Below are positions 1 through 5,436 of a stretch of DNA of 5,436 nt, one piece after another. This DNA is from 0-14-3-00-62-12 sp034440555 (lineage in GTDB: Bacteria > Pseudomonadota > Gammaproteobacteria > Xanthomonadales > Ahniellaceae). The notes under the pieces are model-generated. The model searched no databases, was not told the origin of the DNA, and worked only from the letters and a program-made list of their open reading frames with translations. The DNA lies in NCBI GenBank assembly GCA_034440555.1, contig JAWXCG010000273.1, positions 1-5,436 on the forward strand, in the 5' to 3' direction. Within the stretch, counting starts at the first letter, position 1. The number at the start of each line of letters is the position of its first letter. The position numbers and the translations under genes were made by a program.

Positions 1-4
1 CGTT

Positions 5-1876
5 TCATTGGCAACTCGGGGTGCCGCACTTGGCAACCTTGAGGGAAATGTTGGTGGTGTCGAAATAGCTGATTACCGGCAACCCATCGCTGCCTATGGC
101 GATGGCGTTGTAGTAGCCGACGCCGTTGGCAGGATCGTCGACAGTGGTGATGGTCGCCACGCCGACGCAGGCCGCATTGCGGCATTTGGCAACCTTGAGG
201 GAGTTGGCGCTGAAGTCCAAGTATCCAATCACCGGCAGCCCGTCACTGCCGACGGCGATCGCGGTAAAGGAGCCGACGAGGTTGACCGGATCGTCGACGG
301 TGCTGATCGTGGTCGCACCGCTGCAGGCCGCATTGAGGCACTTGGCGACTTTCAGGGTGCTGGCGCTGAGGTCTTGATAACTGATCACCGGCAGCCCGTC
401 ACTGCCGACGGCGAGGGCGGTGTAGAAGCCGACCAAGTTGACCACAGGATCGTCAACGGTGGAGATCGTGGCTGCGCCGGTGCATGCCGCATTGAGGCAC
501 TTGGCGGCCTTGAGGGCACCGGCGGTGCTGTCCAAATAGCTGATCACCGGCATCCCGTCGCTGCCGATGGCGATGGCGGTGTAGAAGCCGACGAAGTTGG
601 CCGGATCGTCGACGGTGGTAATCGTGGCTGCGCCGGTACAGGCGGCATTGAGACACTTGGCGACCTTGAGCGTGCGCGCGGTAAGATCTTGATAAGCGAT
701 GACCGGCAGCCCATCGCTGCCGATGGCGATGGCGTTGTAGTAGCCGACGCTGTTGCCCGGATCGTCGATAGTGGTAATGGTCGCCGAGCCGGTGCAGTCC
801 GCGTTGACGCATTTACCAACTTTGAGGGCGCCGAGGTTGTTATCCAAATAGCTGATTACCGGCAGCCCGTCGCTGCCGATGGCGATGGAAGTGTAGAAGC
901 CTTCGATGTTGGCCGGATTGGCGATCGTGGTGATCGTGGCCACGCCAGTGCAGGCAGTGTTGCCGCACTTGGCGACCTTGAGCGCGCCACTGCTGTCAAA
1001 ATAGCTGATCACCGGCAGCCCATCGCTACCGATGGCGATGGCGGTGAAGTTGGCGAATTCGCCGAGGGGGGTGGGCAAAGTGTCGATCACGGTGCGCAGC
1101 GTAATGCCAAGGAACGCCAGGACCGACTCGCACATCACCGTTCCATCCGCGGTAATGCCGCGAAAATACGCGCCGATCGGGCAGTTGCCGGTGACCCGCG
1201 TCTGGATCGCGTTGGTGTCCACCGCCAAATCGAGATCACCCATGCCGCCACCGCCGATCAGACCACTGCCTGCGGTAACTGCGGTGACATCACCCGCCGC
1301 AAACGCGAGCTTGGCTGCGGTAATAGTGGCATCGGCGATCTTGGCGTCGGTGATAGTGGCATCGGCAATCTTGGCCTCGGTCACCGCCAGATTGCCCAGC
1401 TGTGTAGTGCCCACCGCGCTGGTTTGCAGTTGCGCATTGCCCACTGCGCCGACGGCGATCGAGTTTTGATTCACTCCGCCGGCCTGCACCGTGCGTGCAT
1501 TCACCGCATAGGGTGTCGGAGTGAGCTTGTGGCGCGGCAACAGTTGTTGATAGCCGCCCGCGCTGGCGCCATCGCGCACGCGCACTTCCAGCCAATACTG
1601 CTCAGCCGCTGAGAACGGCACGTCGGTGTAATCCAGCTCGGTCGTGAACAAACCCGCATTGACGAGCAGATCCTCGCGCGTCAGCGTATCCAGCGGCGCG
1701 CCACCGGTGGTGACGTTGAACAGCGCAAATTCGAAGTCGAACGCTGTGTTCGCGGGCACTCCCGCCACTTTGAGCTCGCCCTGATAGCTGAAACCCGAAC
1801 CCACCGGTGCCGCCACGGCTGCCGCCATGAGCAGATTGAGTATGAAAAACCAGAGTGTGTGTCGATAGATGTTCAT
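5..1876 (-). CDS. Secreted stalk-and-beta-propeller repeat protein
   Basis: This is an exported protein of 623 residues, probably displayed at the surface; its ligand is unknown. Residues 1-23 form a signal peptide (hydrophobic WFFILNLLMAAAVAA, cleavage near AAA/VAA-P). Residues 27-128 are a beta-rich domain that starts FSYQGEL and ends LTPTPYAVNA, a style I recall from many bacterial surface proteins. Residues 144-193 are five decapeptide repeats (KIADATITDA type). Next come a glycine-rich collar (GDVTAVTAGSGLIGGGG, about 195-211) and a Cys-bracketed segment (C232, C249). From about residue 257 to the end there are seven blade-like repeats with the core IAIGSDGLPVISY and a CX4C pair each. 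I prefer the ATG at 1876 because GGAA lies 8 bases upstream and the signal peptide begins there. An ATG at 1897 would add seven residues and has no good ribosome site. Unlike its neighbours it lacks a GFE C-terminus. The propeller fold is inferred from repeat number and length, not from a recognised family. Confidence 0.88.
   Translation of the reverse strand: MNIYRHTLWFFILNLLMAAAVAAPVGSGFSYQGELKVAGVPANTAFDFEFALFNVTTGGAPLDTLTREDLLVNAGLFTTELDYTDVPFSAAEQYWLEVRVRDGASAGGYQQLLPRHKLTPTPYAVNARTVQAGGVNQNSIAVGAVGNAQLQTSAVGTTQLGNLAVTEAKIADATITDAKIADATITAAKLAFAAGDVTAVTAGSGLIGGGGMGDLDLAVDTNAIQTRVTGNCPIGAYFRGITADGTVMCESVLAFLGITLRTVIDTLPTPLGEFANFTAIAIGSDGLPVISYFDSSGALKVAKCGNTACTGVATITTIANPANIEGFYTSIAIGSDGLPVISYLDNNLGALKVGKCVNADCTGSATITTIDDPGNSVGYYNAIAIGSDGLPVIAYQDLTARTLKVAKCLNAACTGAATITTVDDPANFVGFYTAIAIGSDGMPVISYLDSTAGALKAAKCLNAACTGAATISTVDDPVVNLVGFYTALAVGSDGLPVISYQDLSASTLKVAKCLNAACSGATTISTVDDPVNLVGSFTAIAVGSDGLPVIGYLDFSANSLKVAKCRNAACVGVATITTVDDPANGVGYYNAIAIGSDGLPVISYFDTTNISLKVAKCGTPSCQ
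8..1045 (-). repeat. Seven tandem ~156-bp repeats encoding ~52-residue propeller-like blades
   Basis: In coding order the units are 1045-893 (153 bp), 892-737, 736-581 (156 each), 580-422 (159), 421-266, 265-110 (156 each) and 109-8 (partial, 102 bp). Each encodes, in order, [TN]-[AS]-[IL]-A-[IV]-G-S-D-G-[LM]-P-V-I, then [SAG]-Y-x-D, then LK[VA][AG]KC-x4-C. The first six add a last strand, [AT]-T-I-[ST]-T-[IV], followed by a D-D-P or related loop. Spacing changes only by whole codons. Units 3-5 are the most alike (KCLNAAC in all three), which suggests recent amplification or homogenisation. Four predicted strands per unit fit a beta-propeller blade. Confidence 0.93.
1298..1447 (-). repeat. 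Five 30-bp repeats encoding a decapeptide stalk
   Basis: Five consecutive in-register decapeptides are visible: AVGNAQLQTS, AVGTTQLGNL, AVTEAKIADA, TITDAKIADA and TITAAKLAFA. The third and fourth units are nearly identical at the DNA level (around 1328-1387 on the plus strand). The pattern has small or hydroxyl residues at the start and alternating hydrophobics, which resembles the stalks of fibre-like surface proteins and phage tail fibres. It joins the N-terminal domain to the glycine-rich collar that precedes the blades. Confidence 0.8.
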
Positions 1877-1997
1877 GCTTGAGTTTCCAGGATGCATAGC
1901 GACTTGATGACATTTTCACCAAAGTCACCTGATGTACAAACAGGAAGCGATGCGAAACCCGGCCAACCACGAGCGCGCTCCGCGATGATTCACCGAT
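1877..1997. other. Intergenic gap between the downstream beta-helix gene and the propeller gene
   Basis: This 121-base spacer holds the ribosome site of the propeller gene. It also has a loop-less 10-base palindrome, gagcgcgctc, at 1971-1980, just after the stop of the preceding gene. No T-run follows it in the transcribed direction, so I do not call it an intrinsic terminator. I see no convincing -35/-10 pair. Whether the propeller gene has its own promoter cannot be decided from the sequence. Confidence 0.5.
1885..1888 (-). promoter_or_regulatory. Ribosome binding site deciding the start of the propeller protein
   Basis: On the minus strand GGAA lies 8 bases before the ATG at 1876. The upstream in-frame ATG at 1897 has no comparable purine-rich site, so this element favours the shorter 623-residue form that begins MNIYRHTLW. 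Confidence 0.5.
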
Positions 1998-3293
1998 CTA
2001 CTCGAAGCCACTCTCGAAAATGACCCCGGCAGCGTATTCGAACGCGCCGATATCACAGTCCTGTCCCGTCCCGCGCGGCAGACCACGCTGGTCGGTAGCC
2101 AACGCAACGTCTGAGGGGCCAACACATCCTTGGATGCCGGTGGCATTGATCGCTGAGCTTCCCGAATGCAGCGCATGCGTTTGGGTCGGCCCGCCGTTGT
2201 CGCGCAACGGACCGAGCGCAGCGCGTTCCATCAAGGCCCAGCCGAATATGTTCGGGATGGCGCAGTTCTGTATGCCGCCGATCACGCTGAGCCGGTTGCT
2301 TCCATAGGCTTCCAGGGTGCCGTTGCAGTCCCACGGGTATGAGCCGTGATTGCTGTTGCCAACGATCAGCGTATTGAACACAACGAAGCGCGAACCAGTT
2401 TGGGTAAACACGCCGCCACCGCTGCCAAACATCACCGATTGGTGGTTTGCGTCGTTGTCGACAATGGACGTGTTGTAAAGGAAGGCGGTGTGGCTGTTGA
2501 AGATGCCGCCACCATCGGCGTACGCATAGTTTCCGCTGAGCGTACTATTGATCACATACAACTCATCGGTATTTTGAATGCCGCCACCTTGCCTGGCACC
2601 GTTGCCGTAAAGCGCACTGTCACGGATTGTGGTGCGACCAAACACGAATATACCGCCGCCCTGGTCACCGGCCGTGTTCGATCGGACCGTGCTGCGCAAA
2701 ATGTTCAACACACCGGAGTCATTGGTAATTCCGCCGCCATTACTCGACTGGTTGGCCTCGATCACGCTGTCTTCGATGGTCGCCGTGCTGAAGCGCATTA
2801 AAATGCCGCCGCCGTTGTCGCCTACAACCAACCCGTTGCGAATCGTGATGTTGGCGATCGTTGCCACGCGCCCTCCTTGGATGCGCAGCGCGCGATCAGT
2901 CTGATTAGCGTCGATGATTGTGCTGGCCGCTGCAGCACCGCGGAGGGTGATGCTCTGACCGGCGCTCGGTGCCGTCAAATTCAAGTCACCCGTGTCATCA
3001 CCATTGAAACCACTTGGCGCAAGCGAGAGCCGGTAGATGCCAGACGGCAGCGCGATGACAATTCTTGCCGCCACTACGCTCGATTGATTGGCTTCCATGA
3101 TCGCTGCCCGCAAGGAACACGTATTGGCACTGGTATGGCAGACCCCGTTGCCCGCGTTGTCGTCGATCAGATCGGCAACTGTATTGACATTAAAAAGGAC
3201 AGTAGGCGGTGGTTCTTGGGCATGCGCGCGTTGCGCAGGCTGTATCGTCATCGACAGCAGAGCGATCGCCCAGCCGCATGTTGTTCGTTGCAT
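1998..3293 (-). CDS. Secreted CSLREA-type beta-helix protein with choice-of-anchor Q-like C-terminus (copy 2)
   Basis: This is an exported protein of 431 residues, probably extracellular or surface-bound, with no catalytic motif I recognise. Residues 1-25 are a signal peptide (cleavage AHA-QE). Residues 34-69 carry the CSLREA-type motif: VLFNVNTVADLIDD, then VCHTSANTCSLRAAIMEAN, with Ala in place of the usual Glu of CSLREA. Residues about 110-345 form a right-handed beta-helix. GGG turns recur at about 162, 186, 212, 236, 261 and 292, with N-S-T/S-x-x-x-N rungs such as INSTLSGN. Residues 361-419 match the choice-of-anchor Q pattern (GPLRDNGGPTQTHAL, DQRGLPRG, DCDIGAFE). The protein ends VIFESGFE. 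Six mature cysteines (52, 59, 323, 344, 390, 413) match those of the upstream paralogue. The ATG at 3293 has GGAG 6 bases upstream and starts the signal peptide. A start at 3398 would overlap the previous gene and bury the signal peptide. Confidence 0.9.
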   Translation of the reverse strand: MQRTTCGWAIALLSMTIQPAQRAHAQEPPPTVLFNVNTVADLIDDNAGNGVCHTSANTCSLRAAIMEANQSSVVAARIVIALPSGIYRLSLAPSGFNGDDTGDLNLTAPSAGQSITLRGAAAASTIIDANQTDRALRIQGGRVATIANITIRNGLVVGDNGGGILMRFSTATIEDSVIEANQSSNGGGITNDSGVLNILRSTVRSNTAGDQGGGIFVFGRTTIRDSALYGNGARQGGGIQNTDELYVINSTLSGNYAYADGGGIFNSHTAFLYNTSIVDNDANHQSVMFGSGGGVFTQTGSRFVVFNTLIVGNSNHGSYPWDCNGTLEAYGSNRLSVIGGIQNCAIPNIFGWALMERAALGPLRDNGGPTQTHALHSGSSAINATGIQGCVGPSDVALATDQRGLPRGTGQDCDIGAFEYAAGVIFESGFE

Positions 3294-3299
3294 GATGTA

Positions 3300-3303
3300 C
3301 TCC
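3300..3303 (-). promoter_or_regulatory. Shine-Dalgarno GGAG fixing the start of beta-helix copy 2
   Basis: GGAG on the minus strand lies 6 bases before the ATG at 3293. It is the clearest ribosome site in the window. It sits in the 49-base gap after the upstream gene's stop, which supports translation from a shared transcript. Confidence 0.7.
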
Positions 3304-3342
3304 AATGGATTGCGTCTACCGCTCGACGGCTCGAGGCGCCGG

Positions 3343-4647
3343 TCATTCGAAACTGTTCCTGAAAACAGGATCGACCCGCGCGCCAAACTCGAACGCACCG
3401 GTGTCGCAATGCGGACCGACCACCCGAGGTGCGCCGCGCTGGTCGGTGGTCAGCGGTGTGCCGTCCTCATCGACGCAGCCGAAGGGATCGCTGGTGCCAT
3501 TGATCGCCTGGCTGGTCGGCAGCAGCGCATGCGTCAGCGTCGGGCCGCCGTTGTCCTGCAAAGGCCCGATTGTGTTGAGCAAGACGGTGCCCCAGGTCGT
3601 CGTATTTGGAAACGCGCAGTTCGCCACTTCGCCGAACATGTTGCGTCCATAGGTTTCCAGAACGCCGTGGCAGTCGTCGTCGATTGGGGCATCGCGTTGC
3701 GTGTTGCCGGCGATCAACGAATGCACCACGACCAGACGCGACCCGGCATCGGCGTATACACCGCCGCCATAGCCGCCGCCTTCGTCGCGATCGTGGTCGG
3801 CGTCGTTGCCGATCACCGACGTGTTGTAAAGAAACCCGGCGACGCGGCTGAAGATTCCGCCGCCGTCGGTGTCGGCAGTATTGCCGCTGACCGTGCTGTT
3901 GACGATGTGCAGCCGATCGTCGTTGTTGTAGATGCCGCCGCCGTAATTGGCGCTGTTGCCGTGGAACGTGCTGCCGCGGATCTTCGTGGGGCCGAATACG
4001 TAAATGCCGCCACCGGAATGGGCGACATTGGACCGGAAGGTGCTGGCGATGACGATCAGCGCACCACCGTTATCGATGCCGCCGCCGGAGCTCGCCGCGT
4101 GGTTGCCTTCGAGCACGCTGTTGGCCAGCGTCAACGTGCCTTCGTTGCGGATCGCGCCACCGCTGAAGACGCTGTTGCCGTTACGCAGCGTGACGTTCGC
4201 GATGCGCGCACTGCGGCCGACGGCAACATCGAAAATCCCGGTGCGCTGATTGCCGTTGGGGTTGCCGTCGATGATCGTGCTGGCCGCGCTGGCACCATTG
4301 ATGACGATGCGCTGATCGGCTGTCAGCGGCGCAGTCAGATTCAAATTGCCAGATGCCTCACCATCGAAGCCGCCGCTCGGAATCGGAATCGTAAGCAAAT
4401 AGTTGCCGGCCGGCAGATTGATGATCGCGAACTCAGGATTGCTCCAATGATTGGCCTGCATGATCGCTGCGCGCAAGGAGCAGGTGTTGGCACTGGTATG
4501 GCACACGCCATCGTTGGTGTTGTCGTCGATCAGGTCGATCACCGTGTTGACGTTGAAAACCACATCGGCATGTACACCGGCAGTGGCCAGCGTGAGCAGG
4601 CCAAGTAGCGCAATTTGCGTGAACATCATGGGCACCGATCGTTGCAT
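3343..4647 (-). CDS. Secreted CSLREA-type beta-helix protein with choice-of-anchor Q-like C-terminus (copy 1)
   Basis: This is an exported protein of 434 residues, paralogous to the next gene downstream; its function is unknown and probably structural or adhesive. Residues 1-27 are a signal peptide (FTQIALLGLLTLATAG, cleavage VHA-DV). The CSLREA-type segment follows at residues 29-66 (VVFNVNTVIDLIDD, then VCHTSANTCSLRAAIMQAN). Right-handed beta-helix coils occupy roughly 110-320, with GGG turns at about 188, 212, 236, 262 and 294. The choice-of-anchor Q-like region covers 361-420 (IGPLQDNGGPTLTHALLP, DQRGAPR, HCDTGAFE). The C-terminus is PVFRNSFE. Cysteines 49, 56, 326, 344, 391 and 414 parallel those of copy 2. 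The start is uncertain. ATG 4647 begins MQRS, like MQRT in copy 2, and avoids an acidic SETET leader before the signal peptide. ATG 4668 gives 441 residues, and neither has a strong ribosome site. The 49-base gap to the next gene suggests an operon. Confidence 0.88.
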   Translation of the reverse strand: MQRSVPMMFTQIALLGLLTLATAGVHADVVFNVNTVIDLIDDNTNDGVCHTSANTCSLRAAIMQANHWSNPEFAIINLPAGNYLLTIPIPSGGFDGEASGNLNLTAPLTADQRIVINGASAASTIIDGNPNGNQRTGIFDVAVGRSARIANVTLRNGNSVFSGGAIRNEGTLTLANSVLEGNHAASSGGGIDNGGALIVIASTFRSNVAHSGGGIYVFGPTKIRGSTFHGNSANYGGGIYNNDDRLHIVNSTVSGNTADTDGGGIFSRVAGFLYNTSVIGNDADHDRDEGGGYGGGVYADAGSRLVVVHSLIAGNTQRDAPIDDDCHGVLETYGRNMFGEVANCAFPNTTTWGTVLLNTIGPLQDNGGPTLTHALLPTSQAINGTSDPFGCVDEDGTPLTTDQRGAPRVVGPHCDTGAFEFGARVDPVFRNSFE

Positions 4648-4815
4648 TGCGGTTTCTGTTTCGCTCATGTGGCTGTTGTTAAAAGTCGACGCCCAAGGGA
4701 CTTACGCGACGACGCGCTTGTGCAGCGCCCGAGTGACATGGCGCAGGGAGCGTCACGGTTACAAACCAGAAACAGCGCGAGATCCGGTCAACCAGGAATA
4801 GACGCGCTGCCGTTA
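4648..4815. other. Intergenic region upstream of beta-helix copy 1
   Basis: This is the longest gap in the window: 168 bases, or 147 if the ATG at 4668 is the true start. It is the likeliest place for a promoter serving the two tandem beta-helix genes. It contains a TTGACC hexamer (minus strand, 4791-4786) but no properly spaced -10 box. Two weak 5-bp inverted repeats (GCGCC/GGCGC and GTGAC/GTCAC) lack a following T-run. I see no gene, RNA or mobile element in it. Confidence 0.45.
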
Positions 4816-5436
4816 CTATTCGAACCCATCAAGAAACAGCGACCCCTCCGCTACGACCTGGCGACAGGCCGAGAATTCGGACACTTCAATCGAAATAGGG
4901 GTTGTCGAAAAGCGCCGTGACTGGGCCGTCAGGTACTTGCCAAGTGGCATGAACGATGCGCTGCGGTTGAAGCTGACATTGCCTTGCGCATCCGGGGTTA
5001 GCGTGACTGTGACGCCGGCGTTGAGGAAAGTCTCTGACCCGCCATGGCCGCTCGCATCGCAGCTGTCGTTGAAGTAGAAATTGACCGTGGTGCTGGTACC
5101 GGGTGTGGTGTTGAGGGTTCCGGTGATCGTACCGATACCGGTCACCATGTCGCGTGTCGCGCTGGTGATCACCGGGTAATTGAGCAACGCGTTGGGTCCA
5201 GAGTCCGCGTCGAGATCGTCGTTGGCGGTAGCGCCGGGAGGTGCCAGGTCGAATTCGAGACCCGCGTTGTTGGCGACCGATGCGGTCATGTCGACGATCG
5301 CGCTATCCGCCATGTATACGCCGGCGCCCCCATTGTTGGCGATATTCGCGCCGAACGCGCTTCCCGGGTAGCGCCCGCCGATCGACATTGCCTTCGACGC
5401 ACCACCGATATAGATGCCATCGCCGCCGTTGCCCAA
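4816..5436 (-). CDS. C-terminal part of a right-handed beta-helix surface protein (5' end outside window)
   Basis: The last 206 codons of a gene that continues past the window's right edge. The frame is open at the edge and the first visible codon (TTG) is internal, not a start. Fragment residues 1-65 show beta-helix rungs with glycine/asparagine turns (NGGDGIYIGG, NNGGAGVYM). Residues 75-92 read DLDADSGPNALLNYPVITSA, and about 100-191 form a beta-sandwich-like tail (TGTLNTTPGT, FYFNDSCDASGHGG, TFLNAGVTVTL, SEFSAC). I recall this ending from bacterial CSLREA and parallel beta-helix proteins. The protein ends SLFLDGFE, echoing the C-termini of the next two genes. The stop TAG is followed directly by an in-frame TAA. 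Its role is inferred only as extracellular; the missing N-terminus would show whether it has a signal peptide and CSLREA motif. Confidence 0.85.
   Translation of the reverse strand: MGNGGDGIYIGGASKAMSIGGRYPGSAFGANIANNGGAGVYMADSAIVDMTASVANNAGLEFDLAPPGATANDDLDADSGPNALLNYPVITSATRDMVTGIGTITGTLNTTPGTSTTVNFYFNDSCDASGHGGSETFLNAGVTVTLTPDAQGNVSFNRSASFMPLGKYLTAQSRRFSTTPISIEVSEFSACRQVVAEGSLFLDGFE

Noticed and set aside
8..1045. CRISPR array or mobile-element repeat
   Set aside because: The repeats are contiguous, in frame, about 156 bp with no unique spacers, and encode a conserved protein unit.
8..1612. Long open frame of 534 codons on the plus strand opposite the propeller gene
   Set aside because: It is antisense to a gene with a signal peptide and clear protein-level repeats. 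Its product is a monotonous A/D/G/R-rich repeat that mirrors the 156-bp units, with no recognisable domain.
3322..3335. Small hairpin (CTCGA-GCCG-TCGAG) just after the stop of beta-helix copy 1
   Set aside because: The stem is only 5 bp with no following T-run, and the next gene starts within 50 bases, so a terminator is unlikely.
3294..3398. Upstream start for beta-helix copy 2 giving 466 residues
   Set aside because: It would overlap the preceding gene and place 35 mostly polar residues before the signal peptide; the ATG at 3293 has a good Shine-Dalgarno site.
3088..4608. Long open frame of 506 codons on the plus strand opposite both beta-helix genes
   Set aside because: It runs antisense across two genes with family motifs and the gap between them, has biased A/V/D/R composition, and shows no domain or signal peptide. 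It is explained by GC-rich codon bias on the other strand.
4758..4791. Possible sigma70 promoter on the minus strand (TTGACC and TGTAAC)
   Set aside because: The hexamers are separated by 22 bases, well beyond the usual 16-18, and no better -10 box lies at proper spacing.

Overview
The window is a GC-rich stretch of bacterial chromosome. All supported genes lie on the minus strand, so transcription runs from high to low coordinates. There are four genes, one of them cut by the window edge, and every complete one begins with a Sec-type signal peptide. None is a metabolic enzyme; all look like exported, repeat-built surface or extracellular proteins. The CSLREA-type N-termini, 'DQRG..CD.GAFE' C-terminal domains and short '..GFE' C-termini suggest a gammaproteobacterium of the Lysobacterales/Xanthomonadales kind (Dokdonella/Lysobacter-like). 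That placement rests on remembered family style, not on a marker gene.

Layout in transcription order: (1) 5436-4816, the C-terminal part of a right-handed beta-helix protein whose start lies outside the window; (2) 4647-3343, a complete secreted protein with a CSLREA-type N-terminus, a beta-helix and a choice-of-anchor Q-type C-terminus; (3) 3293-1998, a tandem paralogue of (2), only 49 bases downstream and probably co-transcribed; (4) 1876-5, a different secreted protein made of an N-terminal beta-rich domain, a decapeptide-repeat stalk, a glycine-rich collar and seven blade-like repeats of about 52 residues.

The three beta-helix proteins end in almost the same short C-terminal signature (F-x-[SND]-[GS]-F-E at the last residue), although the sequences just before it differ. 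Gene 4 lacks this ending. It carries a CX4C cysteine pair in every blade, and its first and last repeats complement each other as expected for a closed seven-bladed propeller.

The intergenic gaps are 147-168, 49 and 121 bases, depending on start choice. I see no convincing terminator or sigma70 promoter in them, no RNA gene, no mobile element and no CRISPR. No stretch longer than 300 bases lacks a gene. The common theme is a cluster of extracellular, probably adhesive or structural proteins. Their binding partners cannot be read from the sequence.
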